DNA of 64,000 bases, from positions 32,182,091 to 32,246,090 of the forward strand of contig NC_053044.1 of assembly GCF_003473485.1 (NCBI RefSeq), written 5' to 3'. The stretch comes from Medicago truncatula. Its lineage: Eukaryota; Streptophyta; Magnoliopsida; Fabales; Fabaceae. Of this stretch, positions 9,744-19,837 are shown piece by piece (the first letter of the stretch is position 1; each line of letters opens with the position of its first letter). The translations under genes and the position numbers were made by a program. The notes beneath the pieces were generated by a model that did no database searches, was not told the origin of the DNA, and worked only from the letters and a program-made list of their open reading frames with translations.

Positions 9744-10709
9744 TTATGTTTGATAGAGTAGAAATAGAGAAGAGAGAGTGAAGGAAGAGAGAAATTGAAG
9801 AGAGATAGTGAAGTTATCGTGTTTGGTGGTGAGAGAAATAGGGAAGAGAGATTAAAATATGTGGGTCCCACAAAAGATTTTTTCTCCCCAAAACTGATAA
9901 GAAATGGAAGAGACCAATAGTATATTTGTGTTTCCTGTTATACCTTTCTGTCAATTCCATTAATTTAGCTTAAAGTGAATTTTTTTTTTTAAAGAAAATC
10001 TAAAAGTGAATTTTAAAAAAGTGCAGTGTTAGTCTTTTTTTTCATAAGTATTCATACTTTACAGAATTTCACGTTACATACATAGAATTTTTTTTTTACA
10101 AAATAAATGTATGCTCCTGCTGATTTACAATTTTTTAATATATTTCATTGTTTCTTTTATTAAAAAAGATATAAATTCTATTTAATTAAAATAAACAGTC
10201 GAATTAATTAATTAAGTGTATTTAAATACTCTCTCCGTCCCAAATTGTATGACGTTTTGGGCATTTCACACATATTAAGAAATGTAATTAATATTGTGCG
10301 TGAAAGAGATATTATGAGTTGTTTTACAAAATTATCCTTAATAAATGATATGGGAAAGATAAATGAAAGAATTTAAAAAAGAAAGAGTAATAAATAGTTA
10401 AGGATATAATAGAAAAAGTAACATTAATGTTTCATTGGTATTCTAAAGTGACGTACAATTTGGGACAAATGTTTTTTCTAAAGTAACATACAATTTGGGA
10501 CAGAGGGAGTAAAATAATAATTTAATTTGGTTGAAAATGTTATTCAACATAGGGGCATTGTAGTACTTTTCAAAATAGGTAATACTTCTCTCTATCTCTT
10601 ATACCAAACAATCCCTCAAATCTACTTTATTTCTCACATACTTTTCTCTTCTCATACTCTCTATGACCTATCTCTCTTCACAATTTCTCTTCCAAACCAA
10701 ACACACCCT
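9744..10709. mobile_element. TIR element with ~110-bp inverted ends, carrying a nested MITE
   Basis: Left arm (from about 9744, rich in 'gaagagagagtgaagg') and right arm (to about 10709, 'tctctcttcacaatttctct...ccaaacacaccct') are imperfect inverted repeats beginning TGTTTGATAGAG and, on the other strand, GGGTGTGTTTGG. The interior is AT-rich, non-coding, and interrupted by a Stowaway-type element. The target duplication is not clear, so borders are approximate. Confidence 0.5.
10229..10509. mobile_element. Stowaway-like MITE (TA target duplication)
   Basis: A 281-bp element with ends CTCTCTCCGTCCCAAATTGT and the inverted ACAATTTGGGACAGAGGGAG, flanked by TA (10227-10228 and 10510-10511). The CTCCCTCCGTCCC-type end and TA duplication are diagnostic of Tc1/mariner-derived Stowaway MITEs. 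It is nested in the larger TIR element. Confidence 0.85.
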
Positions 10710-10849
10710 AAAAGTTTAGATTAGAGAAAACTCTATATTTTGTTAACTTTTATGTGGACTTTTTTCTAACGTTTATTCTTGTAAATGAGACTATTCTTAT
10801 TTTATTATGTTAGTTGCTGGGCATATTTCTATTTTTATGTTGGCGTGTG

Positions 10850-11486
10850 GTTTGTTAATTTTAATTAGACAGGACTTAAAATTATTATTAGAATATACCA
10901 CGAGCTAAATAACATATTGACGACTATGTATACTCTCATGTATTTAATTTTTCAAGATTTACATATCATATATCCATCTATAGCATGTATGTATTGAAGC
11001 GAAATGCGAACTAAATGACTATGCAAACAACCCAAAACAAAAATACAAGTACACCAAAACTAGGGTGTCCAAACACACACACATATACATATATTATCAA
11101 GTCAACTCATAAACCAACCGAGTCAAACTACATATAGCTTAAGTTGAGCTCGTTTATTTAACGAACTTAATTTTCAGCTCAAATTTAGCCCGTCTGGTTC
11201 ATGAACCAAGTTCAACAAGCAAATTATTGAGTCGAGTTCCGAACCATATTCGATTTGGTTCGCTTCATTGCTAACCTTATTTCCAATATTAAGAGAGAGA
11301 AGGACAATTTAAATAATTTTATTTTTTGCCTTATTTCATTTGATTATGATCATCTTAGTGTACACATCTATAATTACAAGGTATGTGGAAATATTAAAAG
11401 AAAAAAAATTCAAATTATCGGGTGCCAAGGCAATAACTAAATTATCAATCATGGAATTTTGTAGCAGAATTTTATGGGAACATTGC
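10850..11486. repeat. 3' flank of NCR A, duplicated at 24718-25404
   Basis: The two regions match over most of their length (for example 'agaatataccacgag', 'gcgaactaaatgact', 'gcaaacaacccaaaac', 'gattatgatcatctta'). The part next to the gene (11270-11486) is also found beside NCR C and NCR D. This shows that the four minus-strand NCR genes arose by segmental duplication with their flanks. Confidence 0.75.
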
Positions 11487-11869
11487 TCATATACATGCAC
11501 AAAAGCCCTCTTTTTTGGAAAAGAATAAAAATTTTGGTTTTAAACACTTTGGTTCGAAAGGATACTCACACAACTCATTTGGGCAACCATTGGCATTTTT
11601 ACAGTTAACACGATCTATTGTAATGTATGGTTTCAAAGGAAACTCACACAACTTGTTTTGGCAACCATAGCCTTCTTTACATTTAACACGACCTTTGTAA
11701 TGAAAAAAGAGAGTAAATGAATGTTAGTTGAATGTGATAAAATATCATCTAGAAAGTATTTAAGGAAATTCTAGAAGGAAAAATATGACTTACCTTCAAC
11801 GTTCATTACAACAAGAAATAGAAAAATAAAGATAATTATAACACAATCATACTTCACATTTTCAACCAT
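11487..11869 (-). CDS. NCR peptide A, with duplicated exon-2 half-module
   Basis: Nodule-specific cysteine-rich peptide gene with two exons. Exon 1 (11794-11869) encodes the signal peptide MVENVKYDCVIIIFIFLFLV ending VMNVEG. The phase-1 intron (11693-11793) is GT-AG. Exon 2 (11487-11692) encodes RVKCKEGYGCQNKLCEFPLK then PYITI, and then a second, canonical half-motif DRVNCKNANGCPNELCEYPF, finishing EPKCLKPKFLFF...FCACI. The long form is 93 aa with 9 Cys in the mature part. A second AG (after 11615, tacaatag) lies exactly at the start of the second half-module. Splicing there (exon 11487-11614) would give a normal 67-aa, 6-Cys NCR. NCR peptides are delivered to symbiosomes and drive bacteroid differentiation. 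Upstream blocks shared with the other NCR genes support nodule expression. Confidence 0.85.
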
Positions 11870-12081
11870 ATTTTTCTCTTGGGACGTATGAAATAGAATA
11901 TGTTCTTATCACTTTATCATTTATAATGCTCATCCTCTTCTTACATACATTGAATAGCTTTTAGCGTTTATGAAGTGGAAAAAAAAAATGTCTCTTAAAC
12001 ACAACAAATGGTTTTGTTTGTCCCCTTAGCACGCTTAAAAAGTTTATCCTCTCTTTCTTAAATTTAAAATTATTATTTATT
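11870..12081 (-). promoter_or_regulatory. NCR A upstream region, truncated by a MITE
   Basis: Reading away from the start codon, it holds the blocks shared by all NCR genes here: AAAGTGATAA (about 35 bp from the ATG), the TGTATGTAAG TATA-like stretch, and the proximal GGACAAAC...AACACAAC-type box. The distal box (ATTTAATAATGATTC with a second GGACAAACAC), present in C, D, E and F, is broken off where a MULE-type MITE begins at 12082. Confidence 0.6.
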
Positions 12082-12443
12082 GGCTATTTAGGTAGTATCA
12101 CTTTGATCCCTTAATTAAAATTTGATTTATTTTGGTCCCTTAACTTCTCTCCGGTACACATTTTGGTCATTTCCATTAGTTTTAATTCAAAAACGTTAGG
12201 TATTCTTCATTTTCTTTTGAAATTTTTCTGGGATTCTTGTTGTTGAATGTTAATGAAAATGATATGAAGATGAAAAAGAGGAGAAGAAGATGAAGAAAAT
12301 CTAACGTTTTTGAATTAAAATTAACGGAAAGGACCAAAACGTGTAACAAAGAGAAGTTAAGGGACCAAAATAAATCAAATTTTAATTAAGGGACCAAAGC
12401 GATACTACCTAAATAGTTAAGGGACAAAAAATGTAATTTAGCC
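12082..12443. mobile_element. MULE-type TIR element in the NCR A upstream region
   Basis: Non-coding element with long inverted ends ('atttaggtagtatcactttg' ... 'cgatactacctaaatagtta') and a 'gaagatgaagaaaatctaac' interior, the same family as 15181-15566. The outermost ends are GGCTA... and ...TTTAGCC; the left end has lost about 25 bp relative to the other copy. Flanks suggest an eroded 9-bp duplication. Confidence 0.7.
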
Positions 12444-13676
12444 TTAGTTATCACTTACTCTTAAAGCTTATTAGGTCTTGCCATCACTTAACCTAATTTT
12501 TTCCCTCTAATTCTATTGCATTAATTCTCTGCATCTCAAGCAGTTAAACAAACATTTATTATAGTGGTTTTGCGATGGATCATATTCATGAGAGCAAAAT
12601 TTTCAACTAACACGTTGTAACAAGTATTCTCATTAATATCCAGTTTTGTTTTTTAATAAGAGGATCTATATGAAGTAACAATCATTATTTGTTCTTTAGT
12701 TGCTCAATTTCATAAGGACCCTATTGAACTATTTTTTTTTTAAAACATATTAAACAATTATTTTTTTATCTTTTGCATTTTATCGTTTTTAAACAAAAGT
12801 TATTCAGGGCAAAAAAATAAAGACAAGGTTTTTTATTTGTAATTTATGATTGTATAATCATCATTTAATTAATATAATTATTAAAATGCAAAATATGATG
12901 AAGTTATAAATTATAATTGTATAATCATCATTTAATTAATATAATTATTAAAATTATAATTTTACCCTGCATTTCCGAGTTTGTTAAGCTAAAAATAATC
13001 CTTGATTATTGAAATATTCATTGGATATTAAGTATTTTCAAATTTACATTATAATTAAACCACCAAAATAAAATATATTATGAAATAATTTTAGTTTATA
13101 AGACCCGTGTGGCGCACGGGTTAGTAGAAGGTCTTAAAATGAGTGGCATGTCTTCTGTTTAACTCCTAGCTCGCACTCGCTCTTACCATTTTTTTTAAAA
13201 AAAATAATAATTTTACAAAGTTACTCTTATAAAAAAGGAGGTTCCTGAGAATCGAGATTGAAGTTGAACCATTTAGGTGAATTAGATTCAGCTTAAGGCA
13301 CTTTGTTGTAATACTTTATGTATCACAGTCTGACCTTTCTAATATACATGGATGTTCCCACAAATTTGGAGGTTCGGCTCTCCAAGTGAAAAGAGGCTCG
13401 TAATAAAATAAAAAGATATTTTTTTTAAAAAAAGAATGTTCTATTTAAATTTTCAAAAAGATAAATACAAGGTGCCGTATATATGCGATATATCCAAAGG
13501 TGAAAATCACTGCCGTATACATGAGAAATCTCAAACTACCCTCCCAAAAAACACCCACCTAACACCAAAAGCAAGATGATCCAATTCTAATAGGCTTAAA
13601 ACAAGACAACAGAAGAGGAGAAAGAAATCAAATCGGGGAAGAACAAACACTTTCAATTAATATATTAATAACATTT
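12444..13676. other. Intergenic with a local tandem duplication
   Basis: AT-rich. A block of about 55 bp ('gtataatcatcatttaatta...tataattattaaaat') occurs at 12848-12893 and again at 12917-12961. A CCCGTGTGGCGCACGGG hairpin at 13105-13121 resembles Helitron 3' hairpins but lacks a proper CTRR end. No gene is seen. Confidence 0.45.
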
Positions 13677-13813
13677 TTTTTTTTTGTCAAGTAGCCTAGT
13701 GGCCAGAGCTCACACAATTAAATTGTGGAGAAGTGGAGTGTCCGGGGTTCGAACCCCGACTCCTGCATATAATATGCAATATCCCTACCAACTGAGCTAA
13801 GTTCACGGGGATA
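13677..13813 (-). mobile_element. tRNA-derived SINE with 16-bp target duplication
   Basis: On the minus strand it reads as a tRNA-like head with A box TAGCTCAGTTGGTAGGG and B box GGGGTTCGAACCCCG, an unrelated body, and a poly(A) tail (poly-T at 13677-13685 on the plus strand). It is flanked by tatattaataacattt at 13661-13676 and 13814-13829. No tRNA acceptor stem closes, so it is a SINE rather than a tRNA gene. Confidence 0.9.
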
Positions 13814-13829
13814 TATATTAATAACATTT

Positions 13830-14584
13830 AATTCAATATTGGTACTACTGGGCTATAATTTTTTTTTAGGTCCATACCTTGGGGATGTCCGGTTCCATTG
13901 AGCTCTTTGCACACCCTAAGATCCGACCCTGTTAATATATAGTATTTTAATTTGCATCATAGTTCATTTGATATTCTAACCACACCCAAATCGAATGTCT
14001 GGGTCCTCCCCTGATTGAAGTAAATAAATCTGGATTTTCTTGATTTAGGATCTGGTTACAAAAAGTTATGTTTATCTGTGTGGATTTGATTTTGATTCGA
14101 CAGATATTGCTCAAAAGAGTTTGGTGCGTAGTCGCTCCGTATTGGCGGTAGTAGTCGTTAATCGTACCTTCAGAATTGTTTCATCTGTCATCGGTTGTGC
14201 CGTTGGTGGACTGTGTCTGTCGCTTGTTCATTGATCTGGAATTCGATTGGATTGATTTGGCTCGAAAAGGCGCTTTGGCTTGTTGAATTTTTTTAGGAAG
14301 TTGTTGGACCTTGGATCGTTTATGTGTTGGCAGGCGATTCATACGCTTACCTCGATACTATAAACATTCACGCTGCGTTTTTTTTCTAGTTCGGTTTCCT
14401 ATCCACAAATATTAACATGTAAGATGTTGTTTGATTTGTCTCGACAAATAATTTTAAAATATCAATTTTTTTTAATAATTTTTTACTTTAGATAATTAAA
14501 GATATTAACGGTCAAAATTGTGCATTGACATATGTGAAGTGGTTGACTTGGACATGTATTTTGAAAAGGAGGGAGTACTTTATA
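13830..14584. other. Intergenic, with a Stowaway end remnant
   Basis: No gene. GGAGGGAGTA at 14569-14578 looks like the surviving right end of another Stowaway-type element whose left end is missing. Confidence 0.4.
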
Positions 14585-14823
14585 CTCCCTCCGTCACATA
14601 TTAGATGACCTAGTTGACTCCGACACACATACCAATGCATATGTTTTATCTTTGATATCTTCAATGCTCTACTAAAAAAAATTATGAAAATTTAATTTTT
14701 AAAAAATATTCATCGAAACGAATCCAACAACATCTTACGAGATATTTATCTTTGTAAATTAGTAGAAAAATATGTCAATAATATATATTGTCAAATAGGT
14801 CATCTATTGAGGGACGGAGGGAG
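14585..14823. mobile_element. Stowaway-like MITE
   Basis: 239 bp, ends CTCCCTCCGTCACATATTAG and the inverted ...GGGACGGAGGGAG, flanked by TA at 14583-14584 and 14824-14825. Non-coding. Confidence 0.85.
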
Positions 14824-14825
14824 TA

Positions 14826-15180
14826 CTTGTTTAAGGTTTGTGCACGATTATTAAAGAAATGATTAATTGTGTTGATTTCAACGGTAAAATTAATATCATT
14901 TACTAAAATATCTTTATTAATTGTAGTTAGTGAGATAGTTAAGTTGGATGAAATTCAATAAATAAATGTATAATGATAAAAAAAAAAAAATGTTGCATTG
15001 ATATTGTAAAATGACAGTTATTTTATGAGAAAAAAAAATACTAAAGAGACTATTATTGTAAGACGAAGGAGTATTGGAGAAGAATAAAATCAAACTATAT
15101 AGATGGATCAGTTCAAACATAGATATTAAGGGTTATGCTAATTGCTACATGATCACTTATAGCATCTTTCTTAAAATCAA
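14826..15180. other. Intergenic
   Basis: AT-rich. A decayed MITE-like end (GACGAAGGAGTA near 15062) is the only recognisable feature. Confidence 0.4.
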
Positions 15181-15566
15181 GGCTAAATTGTATTTTTGGT
15201 CCCTTAATTATTTAGGTGGTATTGCTTTGTTCCCTTAACTAAAATTCGATTTATTTTGGTCCCTTAACTTTTCTGCATTACACATTTTGATCCTTTATGT
15301 TAATTTTAATTTAAAAACGTTAGATTTTTTTCATTTTCTTCCGAAATTTTTCTAGGATTCTTGTTGTTGAAGGTTGATGGAGATGATATGAAGATGAAAA
15401 AGAGGAGAAAAAGATGAAGAAAACTTAACATTTTGAATTAAAACTAACAGAAAAGACCAAAATGTGTAACAGAGAGAAGTTAAATGATCAAAATAAATCA
15501 AATTTTAATTTAGGGACAAAAGCGATACTACCTAAATAATTAAGGGACAAAAAATACAATTTAACC
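15181..15566. mobile_element. MULE-type TIR element
   Basis: 386 bp; ends GGCTAAATTGTATTTTTGGT and inverted ...AAAAATACAATTTAACC. Flanked by taaaatcaa (15172-15180) and taaaattaa (15567-15575), a 9-bp duplication with one mismatch as expected for Mutator-like elements. Same family as 12082-12443. Non-coding. Confidence 0.75.
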
Positions 15567-16407
15567 TAAAATTAATTATACCATCACAAACTTAAACTAA
15601 ATATAAAAAAAATAAAAAGATTGGTATATCTAACTCTCACTAGAGGTAAAGTCTATTCAATAACAAAGTTTTTTTTTTTTTGACAAATAATTAATAACAG
15701 TTAAAAATTATTACTTACATCAAAATCAATTTTGACCAAATGCAAAAGTCGTGTTTTTCTCTCTCCATATATTCTTTTCATTGAAGCCAATTCTATTTGA
15801 GGTACTATTATAAAACATTTTCTATCTAAATGCACCCATGTCCAGGTTATGCAAAGAATCAATCTCAGTGGATATAAAAAAATGTAGAAAGTAATGCAAT
15901 CATGAAAATAATGCATGTATACTTGATCCAACTAAAATAAAGGAACATAACATGGAAATATTATCTAGGGATCTTGGATCATTGGTTAAAGATTTTAAAT
16001 GATGATTTTTTTATAAAAAAGTTTGTGTAATTATTGTATTAGAAATTGAAAACTTTAACATTTTAAAAGAATAATTACTTAATTTAATATGTTTAAAGAG
16101 TGTCACAAGAACAATCGATAACATGACGCATAGTTTAATAATAAAGTCTAAAACTGACCCTTTGGTTCTTCCATTATACTTGTCTAACCCAAAAGATAAC
16201 TTTTCATTTAAAAGAAAAAAAACGCTCCCTTTGTTTTTGTCTTTTTCATAAAGTAGGTGAATTCTGGAACATAGATATGAGGTGAACCATTGATAACCTT
16301 TTCAGCATCCACATGACAAAATAAGAAAAAAACTACTAAAAGACTCTACTATTAAATATCCATTAAATTAAATGTACAACAACACTAAAATGTTAAAATT
16401 AAATCAA
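15567..16407. other. Intergenic / 3' flank of the unknown gene
   Basis: Contains the second copy (about 15811-15955) of a block found at 8938-9050. No gene is seen. Confidence 0.45.
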
Positions 16408-16931
16408 TCAAGAAGGAGAAAATAAAGATGTTTTGAAATGTCGAATTTTTTTGAGACAATTTTGTGCTTTCTCAAGAACCAAATCAACCCTATCTTTTCT
16501 CTTATTCTTTCTTCTACTAGGGCAATGCTTGATGACAACACTCTTGGGAGATTCAAGCTCAGAATTTTCAGCACCTTTCTTACCCTCCTTCATTACTTCT
16601 TCTCTCTCTGGTAAAGCAAGTTGAATACTCTTTATATGCTCCAAGCTTGTTGATTCTGCATTACAAGAATAGAATAAAACAACCTCAAAAACCATGTTTC
16701 GCAGCACAAAAATAACAAAAAAAAAGATGAAAAAGAAAAAGAAGAAACGAAACCTTCAGTATCTAAGAAAGCAGTGAGGGAGGTGTTGTTTTGTGGAAGG
16801 GGGTGAGAATAGGAATAAGAGTTTTGAAGATGAGAGATGAAAGACCTAAGTTCATGTTTGAGATAGTCATGTTGATTAGGGTAAAGGGTTTCAAGCATCT
16901 CCAACTCTTCCTTTGCTTGCTCTAACTCCAT
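16408..16931 (-). CDS. Small plant protein of unknown function, two exons
   Basis: Predicted gene of two exons: 16754-16931 and 16408-16655, joined over a GT-AG phase-1 intron (16656-16753). The 140-aa product begins MELEQAKEELEMLETLYPNQ and continues HDYLKHELRSFISHLQ, an amphipathic, probably coiled-coil head. After a Ser-rich linker comes an acidic stretch (PEREEVMKEGKKGAENSELE) and a strongly basic tail (PSRRKNKRKDRVDLVLEKAQ ... FKTSLFSPS) that could be a nuclear signal. I do not recognise the family. The exon-intron structure is clean, the frame stays open across the junction and composition is gene-like, so I regard it as real. The start is the first ATG of the coiled-coil frame. Confidence 0.65.
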
Positions 16932-17345
16932 TTAATTGTGATTGATTCTTCCACTCCTTTTGTTTTAAATGCTCATAAATTAAAATAAGATTAGTTCTAT
17001 ATTTTTTTGACTTAAAAAAATAAAATGTGAGGTGATGGAAGTGGAACAAAAAGCAGAAAAAGGGGAGGGAAAAACAAAACATCATTTCATTGGATTGGGT
17101 TATTGGGCGTTGGGATTTTAGACGTTGTAAAGTTATGTCTGTTTTTGTTTAGGTTTCCAACGTTTGTTTGATTTTATTCATTGTTCGTATTTGGTGGAGA
17201 ATTGAATGGTTGGTCAGTGCCAAATAGGACTAGACATTAATTCCAGGGATTATACGTATCTAAACTTGGTTCTTGTCTATTCACTGACCAGGCACTTGAA
17301 AACATATCCTGGAGGACTGCGCGTGAGAATGTCCCAATACAAAAT
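16932..17345. other. Upstream region of the unknown gene
   Basis: Likely holds the promoter of the minus-strand gene at 16408-16931; no clear element stands out. The part after 17200 may be an extension of the SINE-related sequence that follows. Confidence 0.35.
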
Positions 17346-17433
17346 TTTGAATAAGTTGGATGTCGAGGATTCGAACCCCGACTTCTGCATATAATAAATT
17401 ATTGTCATACCAACTGAGCTATGCTCACGGTAC
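17346..17433 (-). mobile_element. SINE fragment (same tRNA-like head as at 13677)
   Basis: On the minus strand: GTGAGCATAGCTCAGTTGGT (A box) followed by GCAGAAGTCGGGGTTCGAAT (B box). The tRNA-like head matches the SINE at 13677-13813; the body and tail are diverged or missing. Confidence 0.7.
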
Positions 17434-17492
17434 TAGTGCGTTTTTTTTAAACGGTTTAATAAACACTCACAACACATAATGAAAAATACTTA

Positions 17493-17846
17493 GAGTGTGT
17501 TTGTTTCAAGTTATATTCATAGATTCCCGAGAATAAAAAAATAAAAATATGTATGCTTATGTTTGTTATAAGTCAATTAAATTTTATTCATGAGTATAAA
17601 ACGATCCTGAGAATAGAAAAATTTTCTCAAAGAAAAGAAAAGGGTGGGGGAATAAAGTTCTCATGAAGATGAGAATATTTCATATGTAGTTGTCTATTAT
17701 AATTTTTATTTTTATGGTTTCCGGAAATATTATAATGTTAAATAAACATCTTTTTTCTATAAACCTTGAAATAAAATTCTCATCTTAAAGTTTCAAGGAA
17801 AATTATTTCTAGGAATAAATTTAGTAAATTTGAAACAAACACACCC
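17493..17846. mobile_element. Tourist-like MITE (PIF/Harbinger, TTA duplication)
   Basis: 354 bp; ends GAGTGTGTTTGTTTCAA and its inverted copy TTGAAACAAACACACCC, flanked by TTA at 17490-17492 and 17847-17849. Non-coding, AT-rich centre. Confidence 0.7.
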
Positions 17847-17914
17847 TTAGTGCTATCTCCGAACCATATACATGTTAATTGAATGAACCTAAAGGTTGAA
17901 AGAGAATTGCTTCA

Positions 17915-18450
17915 AGCTATGTTTGGTAATGACAATATGCTAGTTTAAAGCTTATTAGAGTGACTTTTAAGCTTGTTTTTTTTTTTTTTTTTTTTTTTGT
18001 GGTGTCCGGGGTTTGATGCAAGGTCCTTAGCAACTGAACAAAGTTCAGTTGTGTCCGAAGTTCGAATCAAACCTTGCATATATTATGCATTGCCTTTACC
18101 AACATAGTTAAGTTCTGACAACTTATAAGCTTGTTTATAAAAATAAAATGTGTTTTATAATTTCTCTCATTTTTAACCAAAATTGTTTTTATAAGAAAAA
18201 ACTGCCCAATCAATTTAGAAAACTCCCCACGTTCTTCCATGTTATTCTACTTTTTTTTTTTTTGTTCCATGTTGTTGAATTATTTTTAAAAGAACTCTTA
18301 CCAAACAAAAATGTTAGTTCAAAATTTAATTTTATCAAACACATTAATCAGCTGGTTTTTTAAGCATAAATTTTCAATTATCAATCATAAACTATAAGTT
18401 AAATTTTCAACTAATAACTAGCTTATAGTTTTGTTTTACCAAATATACCC
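17915..18450. mobile_element. hAT-like MITE interrupted by a SINE
   Basis: Ends GCTATGTTTGGTAATG and inverted TTTTACCAAATATACCC resemble those of the element at 381-1142, and the arms are rich in 'aagctt/ttataagctt'. The middle is split by the SINE at 17976-18122. The target duplication is not clear. Confidence 0.55.
17976..18122 (-). mobile_element. SINE nested in a MITE
   Basis: Poly-T at 17976-17998 is the inverse of a poly(A) tail. The minus strand reads GTTCGAA-containing B-box-like and 'aacttaactatgttggtaaa' A-box-like sequence. Flanked by ttttaagcttg (17965-17975) and ttataagcttg (18123-18133), a target duplication with one mismatch, lying inside the hAT-like MITE. The tRNA-like head is more diverged than at 13677. 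Confidence 0.7.
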
Positions 18451-18857
18451 TTAGTCACATCGTTTTTTTATTTTAGTTTTTCTTGCATTACTTTTTATTT
18501 TAAGTTATGCTCAAATAAAATTGTTAGCAAATTATACTTCATTTGTTCCAAAACAATGGATCTAATTTATAAAAAAAAATAAAAAAAAAGAGTATAAATA
18601 TAAAGTCTACTATTTAAAAATGTAGACTTTCAAAAAAAAAATGTAGGCTTTATATAAGTGCGCAAGCTAACATTAAAAATTAGTATTGCATCATGCACAA
18701 ACATATTCTTCACCATTGAAACATTAAATCTGGTAATTTTTTATTTAATTTAATAGTAATAAGATAATTTATTCAATAATAGAAACAACTTTGTGCATAC
18801 TAGAAGACATAATTGAGGAGCTGCCCTTGTCACGGCAACAAACTCATCAAGATAGGG
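18451..18857. other. Intergenic
   Basis: AT-rich, no gene recognised. Confidence 0.4.
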
Positions 18858-19395
18858 TGAGATGGCAACGGCCACCCAATAGCTTCGTGAAGTGTAATAT
18901 TGACGCTTCATTCTTTGAGCACTACAATAGAGTGGGTAATGGAATAGAGTGGGTAATGGAATGTGTTTAAGAGATGAATTTGGTATGTTTATATGAGCTA
19001 AAACTATATGGCTGCAACCGATTATGTCAGTTGACATAGGAGAAGCATTAGGATTACTAGCAGCTATGGAATGGGTAATAGAATTGGAGTTCAAGAAAGT
19101 TATCTTCTGTTTAGATTCTAAAGGAGTAGTAGACTCACTGAACTCAGAGGTTCGAGATGACACAGAGCTTGGTTCCATCTTAGCTAGGTGTAGAGTAAAT
19201 TTATCTGGAATTTGTAACAACTCTTATTTCGAGTTTTCTAGGAGACAGTCTAATATGGTTGCTCATGAACTTGCAAAGGCGACCATATATAATGTCAGTT
19301 CTCATCTTTATATTGACATACCTGATTGTAGTGATCCTTTGATTTTTAATGAAATGAATTCGTATCTTTTTGTCAATTTTTTTTTTTGTGGCTAA
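18858..19395 (+). pseudogene. RNase H-like (RVT_3) relic, nearly full domain
   Basis: The start translates as RWQRPPNSFVKCNIDASFFE, the classic opening of plant RVT_3 domains with the first catalytic Asp. The long open frame from 19024 continues DIGEALGLLAAMEWVIEL, KVIFCLDSKGVVDSLNSEVR, and YFEFSRRQSNMVAHELAKAT, which supply the Glu, the second Asp and the typical R..N..AH.LA end. The link between the two parts is not in one frame, so the gene is broken once in the middle. Such domains occur at the ends of LINEs and as small orphan genes; no reverse transcriptase lies beside this one. Confidence 0.8.
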
Positions 19396-19398
19396 AAC

Positions 19399-19543
19399 GG
19401 GTAGCACTTAGGTGGCATTGACCAACCACAATGTCACAAATGGCTTTCTTCACTCTCTTTTCACAAGGTTTTTTTGTTTTTGCATACTTGTGACATTGTG
19501 ATTGTCCAATGTCACCAATCACACTGTCACCTAAGTGCTACCC
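19399..19543. mobile_element. Foldback MITE
   Basis: 145 bp that folds back on itself: GGGTAGCACTTAGGTG at the left and CACCTAAGTGCTACCCC at the right, with further pairing inward (CACAATGTCACAA / TTGTGACATTGTG). No coding capacity. Confidence 0.7.
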
Positions 19544-19560
19544 CATATTTATCCTATATA

Positions 19561-19837
19561 CTCCCTCTGGTCCTATATATAAGATTTTTTTTATATTTTT
19601 TTTTGTCCTAATTATAAGAAAATATCACAAATTTTAACGTGTAGTTATTATTTTAAAGACTTTTTTTTACCCTTTATTTAACGTTTTTGTTTTTAATATT
19701 AGTAACTGTGGTTAATGTTTCACAACTTTTTATAAGCGTGTATATTTGTAAAAATATTCAAAAAGTTACACTAATTAATGATTATATTGGTTTAGATGAT
19801 TTTTAATTTTTCTTCTTATATTAAGGACCAGAGGGAA
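19561..19837. mobile_element. Stowaway-like MITE
   Basis: 277 bp; ends CTCCCTCTGGTCCTATATAT and inverted ...TTAAGGACCAGAGGGAA, flanked by TA at 19559-19560 and 19838-19839. Lies 6 bp from the CACTA element. Confidence 0.85.

Noticed and set aside
13105-13121. Helitron 3' hairpin
   Set aside because: The hairpin is good but no CTRR end follows at the expected distance.
13677-13813. tRNA gene on the minus strand (good A and B boxes)
   Set aside because: No acceptor stem closes, a poly(A) tail follows, and a 16-bp target duplication flanks it: a SINE.
18750-19220. 156-aa minus-strand frame
   Set aside because: Antisense shadow of the RNase H-like relic; the plus strand carries the recognisable motifs.
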